Under the pieces are notes generated by a model, which worked only from the letters and a program-made list of their open reading frames with translations, was not told the DNA's origin and made no database searches. A program made the position numbers and the translations under genes. A DNA stretch of 64,000 bases from an uncultured Lactobacillus sp. (GTDB lineage Bacteria > Bacillota > Bacilli > Lactobacillales > Lactobacillaceae): assembly GCA_937916845.1 (NCBI GenBank), contig CALFSK010000050.1:12312-76311 (forward strand), given 5' to 3'. Below, piece by piece: positions 8,206 to 19,070 of this stretch (position 1 is its first letter; the number at the start of each line of letters is the position of its first letter).

Positions 8206-10818
8206 ATGAATCCAGAACAATTAACGGAAAGTTTACAACAGGCTTTAACTCAAGCCCAACAAATTGCACAGACGCGGCGGCACCAAGAGATTGGAATTCC
8301 GCACCTATTTAAATTTTTAACCCAGCCAGGTGAACTGGTGCGCCAGATATTCAGTGAAGCGGGTGTCGATCTCGATAAATTACAAGTCGAGTTGGACCGG
8401 GAACTGGATGATATTAGTGTTGTTAGTGGTGGTAACGTTCAGTACGGCCAAAGTTTCAGTAGTAGCTTAGCAACTTTGATGCAGACGGCTGAAGCCAAAC
8501 GTAAATCCCTAGGTGACGACTTTTTAGCCACTGATACGATTGCACTGGCGTTGATGGATCAAACCGGCGACCAACTAACCAAGTATTTAAACCAGTCGGG
8601 GATTACGGCTGGACAAGTCAAAAACGCGGTTGACCGGATTCGTGGTGGGCAACGGGTCACGTCACGTAATCAGGAAGACCAGTATCAAGCCCTTGAAAAA
8701 TACGGGGTGGATTTAGTTAAACAAGCACGTAAAGGCAATCAGGACCCAGTGATTGGTCGGGATGAAGAAATCTTAGACGTGATTCGAATTTTGTCACGCA
8801 AGACGAAAAACAACCCGGTCTTGATTGGGGAACCCGGTGTTGGGAAGACGGCGATCGTTGAAGGCCTCGCCCAACGAATTGTTCGCGGGGATGTTCCGGA
8901 CAATCTAAAGGATAAGACCCTGTTCTCCCTTGATATGGGGTCATTAATTGCCGGTGCCAAGTATCGTGGTGAATTTGAAGAACGTCTGAAGGCCGTCTTA
9001 AAGGAAATTAAGAAGGCTGACGGCCAGATCATCATGTTTATTGATGAAATCCATAATATTGTGGGTGCTGGTAAAACGGAAGGTAGCATGGACGCCGGCA
9101 ACCTGTTGAAGCCAATGTTAGCCAGAGGTGAGCTCCATTTGATTGGTGCGACGACCTTAGACGAATACCGGCAATATCTAGAGAAGGATAAGGCTCTTGA
9201 ACGGCGGTTCCAAAAGGTCCTAGTTGCCGAACCATCCGTTGAAGATACCATTAGTATTTTGCGGGGATTAAAGGAACGGTTTGAAATCCATCACGGCGTC
9301 CGAATTCATGATAATGCGTTGGTAGCCGCCGCTAAGTTATCAGATCGTTACATTACGGATCACTTTTTACCAGATAAAGCTTTGGATTTGATTGATGAAG
9401 CTTCCGCTGAAATTCGGGTCGAAATGAATTCTAACCCAACGGAATTGGATCAGGTCAACCGGCTGTTAATGCGCTTGGAAGTGGAAGAAGCGGCACTTAA
9501 GAAGGAAACGGACGATGCCTCCGTGAAGCGGTTAGCTGATTTACAGAAGGAATTGGCTAGCGCTAAGGAGAAGCAGCGTACGTTGGCAGAACGCTGGGCC
9601 AGTGAAAAGAAGAGCCTACAAGCGTTAAGCGATAAAAAGGCCGCCCTGGACAAAGCTAAGCACGACTTGGAAACGGCGGAAAATAAGTATGATTTGGAAA
9701 CGGCCGCTAAGTTGCAACACGGGACGATTCCTAAGTTAGTCGCCGAGCTAAAGGCAATGGAAGCTAACGACCACCATGAAGACTGGTTAGTTGAAGAATC
9801 CGTTACGCCTGATCAGGTCGCTAACGTGGTTTCGCGGATGACTGGGATTCCAGTCAACAAGCTGGTTGCCGGTGAACGGGAGAAACTCCTACACTTAGCA
9901 GACCACCTACACGAACGGGTCGTCGGGCAAGATGCCGCGGTGAATGCCGTCTCTGACGCCGTGCTGCGTTCACGGGCCGGCTTACAAGACCCAAACCGGC
10001 CGTTAGGGTCATTCATGTTCCTCGGGCCAACCGGGGTTGGAAAGACCGAACTGGCCAAGGCCTTAGCGGAAAACTTATTCGACGCGGATGATCACATGGT
10101 CCGGATCGATATGAGTGAATATATGGAGAAAGAATCCGTTTCGCGGCTAGTCGGGGCTGCTCCCGGGTACGTTGGTTACGAAGAAGGTGGCCAGCTGACG
10201 GAAGCGGTTCGTCGTAATCCGTATTCCATCGTGTTGTTTGATGAAATCGAAAAAGCTCACCCCGATGTCTTTAATATTTTGTTACAAGTCTTAGATGACG
10301 GGCGCTTGACGGACGGTCAAGGACGCACGGTCGACTTTAAGAACACGATTTTGATTATGACGTCTAACTTAGGGTCGCAGCAGTTATTAGCTGGTGTTGA
10401 CGATCAGGGACAATTATCCGCTTCGGCCCATGACCAAGTAATGCAGCTCGTGCAAAGTCGCTTTAAGCCTGAATTTTTAAACCGAATCGACGACATCATT
10501 ATGTTTACGCCACTACAATTAGATGCGATTGAACAAATCGTGGTTAAGCTGATTGCACGGTTATCCGCACGACTGCAAGACCGTGACATTACGTTGAAGA
10601 TTTCGGAATCCGCTAAAAAGTGGATCGCACAACAGGGGTACGAACCAGCGTACGGCGCTCGGCCATTACGGCGGTTCATTACGAACCATGTCGAAACACC
10701 ACTTGCCAAGGAAATTATTGCTGGGCGGGTCGCACCGGACACGACGGTTGAAATTAATTTGATGGACGACCACTTAGTCTTTGAAAACCAACCGAATCCG
10801 AAAACGCAACAGGCGTAA
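8206..10818 (+). CDS. clpB: ATP-dependent disaggregase ClpB
   Basis: 870 residues, full length. An AAA+ hexameric disaggregase that works with DnaK to rescue aggregated proteins after heat stress. Order: Clp N domain (1-145), first AAA+ module with [13 protein letters not shown] (~205) and MFIDEIHN (~275), coiled-coil middle domain (~395-525; this separates it from ClpC/ClpE), second AAA+ module with [13 protein letters not shown] (~605) and [12 protein letters not shown] (~675), then the C-terminal small domain ending GARPLRRFI. No ClpP-binding loop is evident. The CtsR-type promoter upstream indicates class III heat-shock control. Confidence 0.98.
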   Translation: MNPEQLTESLQQALTQAQQIAQTRRHQEIGIPHLFKFLTQPGELVRQIFSEAGVDLDKLQVELDRELDDISVVSGGNVQYGQSFSSSLATLMQTAEAKRKSLGDDFLATDTIALALMDQTGDQLTKYLNQSGITAGQVKNAVDRIRGGQRVTSRNQEDQYQALEKYGVDLVKQARKGNQDPVIGRDEEILDVIRILSRKTKNNPVLIGEPGVGKTAIVEGLAQRIVRGDVPDNLKDKTLFSLDMGSLIAGAKYRGEFEERLKAVLKEIKKADGQIIMFIDEIHNIVGAGKTEGSMDAGNLLKPMLARGELHLIGATTLDEYRQYLEKDKALERRFQKVLVAEPSVEDTISILRGLKERFEIHHGVRIHDNALVAAAKLSDRYITDHFLPDKALDLIDEASAEIRVEMNSNPTELDQVNRLLMRLEVEEAALKKETDDASVKRLADLQKELASAKEKQRTLAERWASEKKSLQALSDKKAALDKAKHDLETAENKYDLETAAKLQHGTIPKLVAELKAMEANDHHEDWLVEESVTPDQVANVVSRMTGIPVNKLVAGEREKLLHLADHLHERVVGQDAAVNAVSDAVLRSRAGLQDPNRPLGSFMFLGPTGVGKTELAKALAENLFDADDHMVRIDMSEYMEKESVSRLVGAAPGYVGYEEGGQLTEAVRRNPYSIVLFDEIEKAHPDVFNILLQVLDDGRLTDGQGRTVDFKNTILIMTSNLGSQQLLAGVDDQGQLSASAHDQVMQLVQSRFKPEFLNRIDDIIMFTPLQLDAIEQIVVKLIARLSARLQDRDITLKISESAKKWIAQQGYEPAYGARPLRRFITNHVETPLAKEIIAGRVAPDTTVEINLMDDHLVFENQPNPKTQQA

Positions 10819-10871
10819 TCGGTTAGTTTTTACCGAAAACTGAGTGCAAGTCTTTAGCAAAATGGAAACAA

Positions 10872-10915
10872 AAAACTCGTGATTATCAGAAATTGATAAT
10901 CACGAGTTTTTTAAT
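10872..10915. terminator. Bidirectional terminator between clpB and the yjzD-like gene
   Basis: A 17-bp perfect stem (AAAACTCGTGATTATCA and complement) with loop GAAAT, followed by TTTTTT on the plus strand and flanked by A-runs on the other side. It serves clpB and the converging gene at 10923. Confidence 0.9.
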
Positions 10916-10922
10916 AGCTTGA

Positions 10923-11123
10923 TTACTTTTTTTCAGAACCTTTAACGGGTAGGGAATTGTTAGTAATTATGGTGATTCCGTTGACAACGACCAGCGCAAA
11001 GACGGCTGAAATGACCCCGATTTGACCGGGGTTCCAAGTCAATGCTTCGAGGGCACCACCGATATAACCGATAACTTCTCCAAACAAGACCGCCCAAACG
11101 ATAATTGTAAGTTGTTTCATCAT
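10923..11123 (-). CDS. YjzD family small membrane protein (DUF2929)
   Basis: 66 residues from the ATG at 11123 (a second ATG follows directly). GGGAGGTG lies 9 nt upstream, while the longer frame start at 11177 lacks support. Two membrane segments: residues ~3-25 (KQLTIIVWAVLFGEVIGYIG) and ~35-55 (QIGVISAVFALVVVNGITII). The family is small, widespread in Firmicutes and of unknown function. It is divergent from dnaE, with about 130 bp between starts. Confidence 0.8.
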   Translation of the reverse strand: MMKQLTIIVWAVLFGEVIGYIGGALEALTWNPGQIGVISAVFALVVVNGITIITNNSLPVKGSEKK

Positions 11124-11203
11124 CTTCCGACACCTCCCAATGAAAGTTATTTTAGCACAACCACTTTGAAAAACCAATTAGCTTATAACTGCCGTAAAGA
11201 ACA

Positions 11204-11256
11204 ACTGTTTGCTATAATGAAATTAAATATGAAAAATAGGAAAGGAGGAAGTAACG
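11204..11256 (+). promoter_or_regulatory. dnaE promoter (-10) and ribosome binding site
   Basis: An extended -10 element TGCTATAAT (TATAAT at 11213-11218) without a clear -35, then AAAGGAGG (11240-11247) 9 nt before the dnaE ATG. Seen directly; transcription is inferred. Confidence 0.6.
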
Positions 11257-14200
11257 ATGCAGTATGTTCCTTTACAAGTAATGAGTACGTTTAGCTTATT
11301 ACAAAGTACGAGTACCATTGATGAATTAGTTCAAACTGCTAAGCAGCAAGGCTACCCGGCACTAGCATTAACGGACGTCGATGTCATGTATGGCATCGTT
11401 GATTTTTATAATGCGTGTCGCAAAGCTGAAATCACCCCAATTTTAGGAATTACGCTGAACTTAACGGGTAGTCAGTTGACCGACCAAACGTTTAGTTTAG
11501 TTGTCTTGGCGAAAGACTTAGCGGGGTATCAAACGTTAATGCAGCTTTCAACAATGAAGCAAACGGCGCCTAATGATCAACCGCTAAGCTTAACGACGGT
11601 ATTACCTTATTTACACCATTTGATCGTGATGACGCCGGCTAAGGATAGTGAATTAACGGCGTTACTGATGCAAGATGCCCGTGAGCAAGTGGCGGACTGG
11701 GTGCAACGGTTGCGCGCGGCTGTTGACCCCCAGAGTTTCTATTTAGGGGTGTCGTTAGACCAAGCGCCCGCAATGCGGACGACGGTGGCGGCGTTTGCTG
11801 ACCAAAATGAGCTACTAATCGTTGCTTTGGATCCGGTAGATTACGTCCAGTCGACCGACTACTTTGCGGTTTCGGTACTGCGCGCGATTGACCGGGGCCA
11901 GCAGATTGAACAGCCCGAACAGTTACAAGGCATTGCCGGTGCCCACTATTTACGTCCAGCTGAGACGGTGGTCAGAGATTACGATGAACTATCGTTAACG
12001 GCGGCCGTTAACGCGACTGGGGAAATTGCGGCTGCCTGTCACGTTGAGTTAGTTTTTCAACAACCGCAACTTCCAACGTACCCGACACCGGATCAGCAGC
12101 CTGCTAACCAATATTTACGGCAACTGTGTACGGCCGGACTACAAGAACGATTAGCGGCGATGGCGGAAACGACCGACCCGCAACCGTACCATGACCGCCT
12201 TGAACGGGAGCTAAAAGTAATTGATCAGATGGGGTTTGATGATTACTTTTTGATCATTTGGGACGTGATGAACTTTGCTCACCAGTCAGACATTACGACT
12301 GGCCCGGGGCGGGGTTCCGCGGCGGGGTCACTTGTGGCTTACGTTTTAAAAATTACGGATGTCGATCCGTTACAGTACAACCTATTATTTGAACGATTTT
12401 TAAATGCTAAACGGGCCAACATGCCCGATATCGATTTGGATATTCCGGATAATCGGCGTGAACAAGTCTTAGCGTACGTCCATGATAAGTACGGACACGA
12501 TCGGGTCGCTCAAATCATTACCTTTGGCACCTTGGCTGCCAAGCAAGCCCTGCGTGATGTTGGGCGGGTCTTTGGACTATCGACTTTTGAAATGAGTGAT
12601 TGGAGTGCAGCCGTTCCTAACCAGCTACACATCACACTGAAACAAGCCTATCAGGGTTCGCAGCGTTTACAGAACATGGTGGCGGATTCATCTAAAAATC
12701 GACTGTTATTTGAGACGGCCCAACGGATAGAAGGTTTACCGCGGCATTACTCGACCCATGCCGCCGGGGTGGTCCTTAGTCAGCAACCGTTGATTACGAT
12801 CGTTCCGCTGCAAGCTGGTAGTGAGACGATGATGATGACGCAATATACTAAGGATACCGTGGAAGCGGTTGGTCTATTGAAGATGGACTTTCTGGGACTG
12901 CGAAACTTATCCTTAATGGCGAGTGCGTTGCATTACGTTCAGCGCCAGACGGGCAAGCCGTTAGCGATAACCAAAATCGATTTAAATGATCCGGAAACGT
13001 TAAAACTCTTTCAGGCTGGCGACACGACCGGCGTCTTCCAATTTGAATCGGGTGGGATCCGCAACGTCTTACGTAAATTGCATCCCGATAATTTTGAACT
13101 GGTGGCGGCCGTAAACGCACTGTACCGGCCGGGGCCAATGGAAAACATTGACCACTTCATTGCCCGCAAACAGGGGCGTGAAGCCGTCAGCTACCCGGCT
13201 GACGAGTTAGCGCCAATTTTAGGCCCCACTTACGGTATCTTGGTCTATCAAGAACAAGTCATGCAAGTTGCCGCGGTCATGGGAGGCTTTACATTAGGCG
13301 AAGCCGACTTATTGCGGCGGGCGATGAGTAAGAAGAAACGGGCCGTGATTGATGAAATGCGGCAGAAGTTTATCGCTGGCGCTCAGGCCAACGGGTTTGG
13401 CCCGGACGTTGCAACGCAGGTCTACCAATATATTGAACAATTCGCAAATTATGGATTTAATCGCTCACATGCGGTAGCTTATAGTAAGATGGCGTTTGAG
13501 CTAGCCTACCTAAAGGTTCATTTTCCGGGGGCGTTCTTTACGTCGTTAATGAACTCGGTGATGGGCAACGGCACGAAACTCAAACAGTACCTAGCCGAAG
13601 CCAAGCAACATCATGTGGCCATCGTGCCACCCGATATTAATCGGAGTGGGCAGTACTTTGATTGGAACGGCAAACAGATTATTTTCGGTTTGAGCTCGAT
13701 CAAGGGCTTACGACGTGACTTTATTCAAAGCGTTATTGGTGAACGGAAGGCTAACGGACCGTTTAAGAACTTGCAACAATTCATGCAGCGCATTGAATCT
13801 AAATGGTTGAAAGATGATTTGATGACGGCTTTGATTTATGCCGGTGCGTTTGATCACTTTGGACTCAACCGGGCAGAGTTATTGACCGGTGTGCCGGAGT
13901 TGATGTCGAGTGCAGAATTGGCTGGCAACAGTATGAGTTTGTTTGCATCATTGGCCCCAAAGATCAAAAAACAACCGGAATTGCCGTTAGGTGAACGGTT
14001 AGCCAAAGAAGCTGAATACCTGGGGGCTTACGTTTCCGGCCATCCGGTGGAAACTTATCAGTGGCTGGCACAAAAACAGCGAACGAGTTTGATAAGTACG
14101 CTCACTAATGAGCAACGGGTTAAACTTTTGGTCTATATTACCAAGATTCGGACGATCCGGACGAAACGGGGTCAGGCGATGGCGTTTGCCACGGGTAGTG

Positions 14201-14607
14201 ACCTTTCCGGTGAAATTGATTTGACGATTTTTCCGAATACGTATCAACGGTTGCAAGATCAATTGCAGACGGAAAGCATCGTATTGATCAGTGGGAAGGT
14301 CGAGCAACAGCGGGGACTACAAGTCATCGTGGATAATTGGCAATTGGCGGATCAGTTTCCAAAACCAACGGGACAATTATTCTTACGATTACAGCCTAAC
14401 CAGGATGACGCGACCGTGCAAAAGCAAATTTTGGGGTTACTACGGCAGTCTCCAGGTCCGAACCCCGTTTTAATCTACTCGGTCAGTGCCCACCGAACAG
14501 TTGAACTAAATTCACAGTATTGGGTCAGTGAAAATGCAGAATTATTTGGAGCGCTTACAACGTTATTAGGTCGCGATAATGTGGTGATGAAGAACGTAAC
14601 CCCCTGA
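11257..14607 (+). CDS. dnaE: DNA polymerase III subunit alpha (DnaE type)
   Basis: 1116 residues. The DnaE polymerase of low-GC Gram-positives, which extends RNA primers before handing over to PolC. Order: PHP domain (~1-210), polymerase palm with NMPDIDLDIPD (~390) carrying the catalytic Asp pair, FGTLAAKQALRDVGR fingers, tandem helix-hairpin-helix region (~700-850) and a C-terminal OB fold (~950-1040). The PHP domain starts VPLQVMSTFSLL, where active PHP domains have HLHxHxxxS, so its metal-binding histidines are lost. No proofreading exonuclease is present. It is preceded by AAAGGAGG. Confidence 0.97.
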   Translation: MQYVPLQVMSTFSLLQSTSTIDELVQTAKQQGYPALALTDVDVMYGIVDFYNACRKAEITPILGITLNLTGSQLTDQTFSLVVLAKDLAGYQTLMQLSTMKQTAPNDQPLSLTTVLPYLHHLIVMTPAKDSELTALLMQDAREQVADWVQRLRAAVDPQSFYLGVSLDQAPAMRTTVAAFADQNELLIVALDPVDYVQSTDYFAVSVLRAIDRGQQIEQPEQLQGIAGAHYLRPAETVVRDYDELSLTAAVNATGEIAAACHVELVFQQPQLPTYPTPDQQPANQYLRQLCTAGLQERLAAMAETTDPQPYHDRLERELKVIDQMGFDDYFLIIWDVMNFAHQSDITTGPGRGSAAGSLVAYVLKITDVDPLQYNLLFERFLNAKRANMPDIDLDIPDNRREQVLAYVHDKYGHDRVAQIITFGTLAAKQALRDVGRVFGLSTFEMSDWSAAVPNQLHITLKQAYQGSQRLQNMVADSSKNRLLFETAQRIEGLPRHYSTHAAGVVLSQQPLITIVPLQAGSETMMMTQYTKDTVEAVGLLKMDFLGLRNLSLMASALHYVQRQTGKPLAITKIDLNDPETLKLFQAGDTTGVFQFESGGIRNVLRKLHPDNFELVAAVNALYRPGPMENIDHFIARKQGREAVSYPADELAPILGPTYGILVYQEQVMQVAAVMGGFTLGEADLLRRAMSKKKRAVIDEMRQKFIAGAQANGFGPDVATQVYQYIEQFANYGFNRSHAVAYSKMAFELAYLKVHFPGAFFTSLMNSVMGNGTKLKQYLAEAKQHHVAIVPPDINRSGQYFDWNGKQIIFGLSSIKGLRRDFIQSVIGERKANGPFKNLQQFMQRIESKWLKDDLMTALIYAGAFDHFGLNRAELLTGVPELMSSAELAGNSMSLFASLAPKIKKQPELPLGERLAKEAEYLGAYVSGHPVETYQWLAQKQRTSLISTLTNEQRVKLLVYITKIRTIRTKRGQAMAFATGSDLSGEIDLTIFPNTYQRLQDQLQTESIVLISGKVEQQRGLQVIVDNWQLADQFPKPTGQLFLRLQPNQDDATVQKQILGLLRQSPGPNPVLIYSVSAHRTVELNSQYWVSENAELFGALTTLLGRDNVVMKNVTP

Positions 14608-14720
14608 TTTGACGGCGTTTTCACCATGATTTAATTTGCGAAAATAACAGACAATCAGTTTTAAAAGTGTTAGAATCACTTATGGAGTTACGAACTCAAT
14701 TTATTGCCTGAGGTGAAAAA

Positions 14721-15683
14721 ATGAAACGCATTGGTATTTTAACCAGTGGCGGCGACGCTCCTGGTATGAATGCGGCCGTTCGCTCCGTTGCTCGTAAAGC
14801 AATGGCCGAAGGGTTAGAAGCATACGGCATCAACTACGGCTTTGCTGGGTTGGTTGCTGGTGACATTCATAAAATTGAAGCAGCAGATGTTGACGGTGTG
14901 GTCAACCAAGGTGGAACCTTGTTATATTCCGCACGTTATCCTGAGTTTGCTCATGAAGAAGGTCAATTAAAAGGAATCGAACAACTGAAGCGATTCGGTA
15001 TCGATGCCTTGGTCGTTATTGGTGGCGATGGCTCTTACCATGGTGCCTTACGTTTAACTGAACACGGCTACAACACGATTGGTCTTCCCGGAACAATCGA
15101 CAACGATATTCCATTTACTGATTTCACGATTGGTTTTGATACGGCGGTTAACACCGACGTTGAAGCACTTGATCGGATTTATGATACGGCTCACAGTCAT
15201 GACCGGACTTTCGTTGTGGAAGTTATGGGTCGTGGCGCTGGTGACGTTGCAATGTGGGCTGGTGTTTCTGCCGGTGCCGATGCAATCGTGATCCCAGAAC
15301 TTGATTGGGATATGGAAACGATCGCAAACAAGATCAAGCACAACCGTGCTAATGGTCATCGTTGCAACATCGTTGTCTTGGCCGAAGGGGTTATGAGCGC
15401 CGACGAATTCGTCGAAAAGTTATCACAATATGGTGACTTTGATGCTCGTGCCAACACCATTGGTCATATGCAACGTGGTGGTCGTCCAACGGCTAAGGAC
15501 CGTGTCTTGGCAAGCAAGATGGGTGCTTACGCTGTTGAACTCTTACTTAGCGGTAAGGGTGGTTTAGCGGTTGGGATTCAAGAAAACCAATTAGTTAGCC
15601 ACGACATCCTGGACCTATTCGATTCTAAACATAAAGCGGAATTATCACTTAGCAAGTTGAACGAAGAACTTTCATTCCACTAA
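14721..15683 (+). CDS. pfkA: ATP-dependent 6-phosphofructokinase
   Basis: 320 residues, the standard bacterial PfkA length. It phosphorylates fructose 6-phosphate with ATP, a control step of glycolysis. Motifs: [14 protein letters not shown] at the N-terminus, [12 protein letters not shown] (~100; ATP site with Gly-Asp-Gly-Ser), [15 protein letters not shown] (~125; catalytic Asp), [13 protein letters not shown] (~168) and GHMQRGG (~248). It precedes pyk by 87 bp in the conserved pfk-pyk operon. Codon use is strongly biased, as in highly expressed genes. Confidence 0.98.
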   Translation: MKRIGILTSGGDAPGMNAAVRSVARKAMAEGLEAYGINYGFAGLVAGDIHKIEAADVDGVVNQGGTLLYSARYPEFAHEEGQLKGIEQLKRFGIDALVVIGGDGSYHGALRLTEHGYNTIGLPGTIDNDIPFTDFTIGFDTAVNTDVEALDRIYDTAHSHDRTFVVEVMGRGAGDVAMWAGVSAGADAIVIPELDWDMETIANKIKHNRANGHRCNIVVLAEGVMSADEFVEKLSQYGDFDARANTIGHMQRGGRPTAKDRVLASKMGAYAVELLLSGKGGLAVGIQENQLVSHDILDLFDSKHKAELSLSKLNEELSFH

Positions 15684-15770
15684 TAAGTGCTAACCACTTT
15701 ATTACTAAACTCTGATAAAAATGACGTTAATGTCTTTTTATAAAAAACTTTCAAGGGAGAGATTTTTCTT

Positions 15771-17531
15771 ATGAAGAAAACCAAGATTGTTTCAACACTT
15801 GGTCCTGCCAGCACCGATACTGACACTATTGTTAAATTAATCGAAGCCGGCGCAAATATTTTCCGCTTTAACTTCTCACATGGAGATCATGCAGAACATT
15901 TGGATCGTTTAACTAAGGTCCACGAAGCAGAAAAGATTACGGGTAAGACTGTTGGTATCATGCTTGATACCAAGGGTGCTGAAATTCGGACGACCGTTCA
16001 AAAAGACGGTAAGTCTGAATACAAGATCGGTGATAAGGTACGTATTTCTATGGACGATTCACTTGAATCAACCAAGGAAAAGATTGCCGTTACCTATGAT
16101 GGCCTTTATGACGATGTTCATGTTGGCGGTCATGTCCTCTTCGATGATGGTTTATTAGACATGAAGATCGATGAAAAAGACGATGCACATCGCGAATTAG
16201 TTACGACTGTTCAAAATGCCGGCGTCTTGGGCTCACGTAAAGGTACTAACGCTCCTGGCGTTTCTATCAACTTACCTGGGATTACTGAAAAAGACTCAGA
16301 CGATATTCGTTTCGGTTTGGATCATGAAATCAACTACATTGCTGCTTCATTCGTTCGTAAGCCACAAGATGTCTTAGACATCCGTGAATTACTTGAAGAA
16401 AAGCATATGGAACACGTTCAAATCTTCCCTAAGATCGAATCACAAGAAGGTATCGACAACGTCGATGAAATTCTTAAGGTTTGTGATGGTTTGATGGTCG
16501 CTCGTGGTGACATGGGTGTTGAAATTCCAGCTGAAAATGTGCCTTTGGTACAAAAGAGCTTGATCAAGAAGTGTAACGCTTTAGGTATGCCAGTTATCAC
16601 TGCTACCCAAATGTTAGACTCAATGCAAGAAAACCCACGTCCTACTCGTGCCGAAGCATCTGACGTTGCCAACGCTGTCTTTGACGGTACTGACGCAACC
16701 ATGCTTTCTGGTGAAAGTGCTAACGGTCTTTACCCTGTTGAATCTGTTGCCATGATGGCTAAGATCGACGAAAAGGCTGAAAACACTTTGGCTGAAAACG
16801 GTAACTTACAATTAAACCGTTTCGACAAGACTAGTGTTACGGAAACAATCGGTATTGCGATTGCCCGTGCTGCTAAGAACTTAAACATCAAGACGATTGT
16901 TGCTGCGACTGAATCTGGCTACACTGCTAAGATGATTTCGAAGTACCGTCCAAATGCTGATATCTTAGCTATCACTTTTGACGAACGGACTCAACGTGGC
17001 TTAATGGTTAACTGGGGTGTTCAACCAATCGTGGCTGACAAACCAGAAACCACTGATGACATGTTTGATTTAGCTGCTTCTAAAGCTGTTGAACTTGGCT
17101 TTGCCAAGGAAGGCGACTTAATCTTGATTACTGCCGGTGTGCCAGTTGGCGAACGCGGTACGACTAACATCATGAAGATCCAATTAATTGGTTCTAAGTT
17201 AGCTGATGGTCAAGGTGTTGGTGATGAAACGGTTATCGGTAAAGCCGTAATCGCAACGTCAGCACAAGAAGCTATCGACAAGGCCGTTGAAGGCGGCGTC
17301 TTAGTTACTAAGACTACCGACAAAGACTACTTACCAGCAATTGAAAAGTCTAGCGCTTTAGTTGTTGAAAATGGTGGTTTAACTTCACACGCTGCCGTTG
17401 TTGGTATCTCAATGGGTATTCCTGTTATCGTTGGTGTTAAGGATGCCACTACTGTGATTGCCGATGGTCAATTGATCACCGTTGATTCACGTCGTGGGAT
17501 TGTTTACCGCGGTGCTTCAAACGCCCTTTAA
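15771..17531 (+). CDS. pyk: Pyruvate kinase with C-terminal PEP-utilising domain
   Basis: 586 residues. It transfers phosphate from phosphoenolpyruvate to ADP. The N-terminal ~470 residues are the canonical barrel, B domain and effector domain: KIVSTLGPAS start, IFPKIESQEGIDN (catalytic Lys, ~222) and MVARGDMGVEI (~244). Residues ~480-586 are the extra PEP-utilising swivelling domain seen in Bacillus and lactobacilli, with GGLTSHAAVVGISMGIPVIV carrying the His-containing motif. A GGGAGAG ribosome binding site precedes the ATG. Codon bias is strong. It is co-transcribed with pfkA and closed by a terminator. Confidence 0.98.
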   Translation: MKKTKIVSTLGPASTDTDTIVKLIEAGANIFRFNFSHGDHAEHLDRLTKVHEAEKITGKTVGIMLDTKGAEIRTTVQKDGKSEYKIGDKVRISMDDSLESTKEKIAVTYDGLYDDVHVGGHVLFDDGLLDMKIDEKDDAHRELVTTVQNAGVLGSRKGTNAPGVSINLPGITEKDSDDIRFGLDHEINYIAASFVRKPQDVLDIRELLEEKHMEHVQIFPKIESQEGIDNVDEILKVCDGLMVARGDMGVEIPAENVPLVQKSLIKKCNALGMPVITATQMLDSMQENPRPTRAEASDVANAVFDGTDATMLSGESANGLYPVESVAMMAKIDEKAENTLAENGNLQLNRFDKTSVTETIGIAIARAAKNLNIKTIVAATESGYTAKMISKYRPNADILAITFDERTQRGLMVNWGVQPIVADKPETTDDMFDLAASKAVELGFAKEGDLILITAGVPVGERGTTNIMKIQLIGSKLADGQGVGDETVIGKAVIATSAQEAIDKAVEGGVLVTKTTDKDYLPAIEKSSALVVENGGLTSHAAVVGISMGIPVIVGVKDATTVIADGQLITVDSRRGIVYRGASNAL

Positions 17532-17553
17532 GATCAAATTAAATTTGATTTCG

Positions 17554-17583
17554 AAAAGTCGTCGCTTTGCGACGGCTTTTTGT
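17554..17583 (+). terminator. Terminator of the pfkA-pyk operon
   Basis: AAAAGTCGTCGC, loop TTT, GCGACGGCTTTTTG: a 12-bp stem with one G-T pair and a U-run. Confidence 0.88.
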
Positions 17584-17705
17584 TTACATAGCTGTAGTCA
17601 CGGTCTTGGTTTTGAGAGTAGCACAGGACTTTTAACGGTTAATTACCGTGAATCCTCGTAATTCGGGGCGTTTTCAGTTACAATAAATATCACGTGAGGT
17701 GTCGT

Positions 17706-18164
17706 ATGGAAAGTTGGTTATTTTTATTAGCAATTTTGGTCGTAGCCTGGTTAGGAAAAAATCAGTCGTTACAGATTGCGACCGGAGTGGTTTTGCTGAT
17801 CAAGTTAATTCCGAATACGAATAAACTTTTAACCACGATTGGTCAAAAGGGAATCAATTGGGGCGTAACGGTCATTACCGTTGCCATCCTGATTCCGATT
17901 GCGACCGGTCAGATTGGGTTTCGGGATCTATTGCACGCGTTTAAATCGCCGGTCGGTTGGATCGCGGTCGCGTGTGGTGTCCTGGTATCGGTCCTGTCTT
18001 TTCACGGGGTCGGTCTCTTGTCAGCGACGCCGGAGATTACGGTGGCCCTCGTGTTTGGAACGATTATGGGGGTTGTCTTATTAAAGGGCATCGCCGCCGG
18101 CCCAATTATTGCGGCCGGAATTACTTATTGCATTATTCAAGTCCTACATCTTAGTTTACAGTAG
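17706..18164 (+). CDS. DUF441 (UPF0756) family membrane protein
   Basis: 152 residues from the ATG at 17706, which has GAGGTG 5 nt upstream; a GTG four codons earlier lies within that site and is unlikely. Four or five hydrophobic segments cover almost the whole chain ([62 protein letters not shown]). The family is found widely in Firmicutes next to central metabolism genes; no function is established. It starts the run of genes to rluB. Confidence 0.88.
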   Translation: MESWLFLLAILVVAWLGKNQSLQIATGVVLLIKLIPNTNKLLTTIGQKGINWGVTVITVAILIPIATGQIGFRDLLHAFKSPVGWIAVACGVLVSVLSFHGVGLLSATPEITVALVFGTIMGVVLLKGIAAGPIIAAGITYCIIQVLHLSLQ

Positions 18165-18182
18165 GTTAAAGGAGCAAAATTA

Positions 18183-19070
18183 ATGGACAGTATTATGGGA
18201 ATGGTGGTTACTGCAAAGGTAACCGATGAAAATGATGACGCGTACTTTGTACAGGCGAATGGTCAAACGTTGTGGGTCGATAAGGATGAACCAGAAAAAC
18301 CGTTACACATCGGTGGTTCTTACGAAGGCTTTGTTTACGAGAATGAAGATCACCGTCTACAAATGACGCGCCAAGTTCCAGAAATTTCGTTTGATCAGTT
18401 TGTCTGGGGAACCGTTGTCCGGACGCGCCATGATTTAGGGGTGTTCGTAGATGTTGGTTTACCTAATAAAGACTTCGTGGTCTCATTGGATGAACTTCCA
18501 ACGATTAGCCGTCTATGGCCGAAGAAGGATGACCGCCTCTACATTAAATTGATGCGGGATAATAAAGACCGGCTTTGGGGAACCTTAGCTGAAATGACGG
18601 ATTTCCAAGCATTGGCGACGCCGTATAATAAAGAACAAGTCAAGAATTCGGATACCGAAGTAACGGTGTTACGGTTGAAAATTGTGGGAACGACGGTTAT
18701 TACCGATGATAACCATTTAGGCTTTGTCCACCCGTCAGAACGGGATCAAGAACCACGTTTGGGGCAACATATGAAAGCCCGCGTTATTGGTTATTTACGT
18801 GATGGCGAATTGAACTTATCGCTTAAGCCCCGGGGATACGAAGAAATTGGTGATGATGCGCAGATGTTGTTGGCCGCACTCCAACATCAAGCGGACCACA
18901 AGTTACCATTTTGGGATAAAAGTGATCCGGAAGACATCCGGACGTACTTTGGTATCAGCAAGTCCCAATTCAAGCGGGCCGTCGGTAATTTATTAAAACA
19001 ACGCTTGATCAGTCAGGAACCTGGCGAAATCAAGTTGGTGGAACCAACCGATGAGCAAGCCGAAGATTGA
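18183..19070 (+). CDS. CvfB/YitL-like S1 RNA-binding protein
   Basis: 295 residues. The N-terminal part has S1-like OB domains (WGTVVRTRHDLGVFVDVG, ~residues 78-95, and a second near 145-215 with LGFVHPSERD). The C-terminal ~70 residues form a winged helix (YFGISKSQFKRAVGNLLKQR). This matches CvfB, an RNA-binding regulator linked to virulence gene expression in staphylococci; in lactobacilli its role is unknown. GGAG is 8 nt before the ATG. It overlaps xerD by 20 bp. Confidence 0.9.
   Translation: MDSIMGMVVTAKVTDENDDAYFVQANGQTLWVDKDEPEKPLHIGGSYEGFVYENEDHRLQMTRQVPEISFDQFVWGTVVRTRHDLGVFVDVGLPNKDFVVSLDELPTISRLWPKKDDRLYIKLMRDNKDRLWGTLAEMTDFQALATPYNKEQVKNSDTEVTVLRLKIVGTTVITDDNHLGFVHPSERDQEPRLGQHMKARVIGYLRDGELNLSLKPRGYEEIGDDAQMLLAALQHQADHKLPFWDKSDPEDIRTYFGISKSQFKRAVGNLLKQRLISQEPGEIKLVEPTDEQAED

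Noticed and set aside
8739..9251. 170-codon frame on the minus strand within clpB
   Set aside because: Shadow of a strongly conserved coding region with no start signals.
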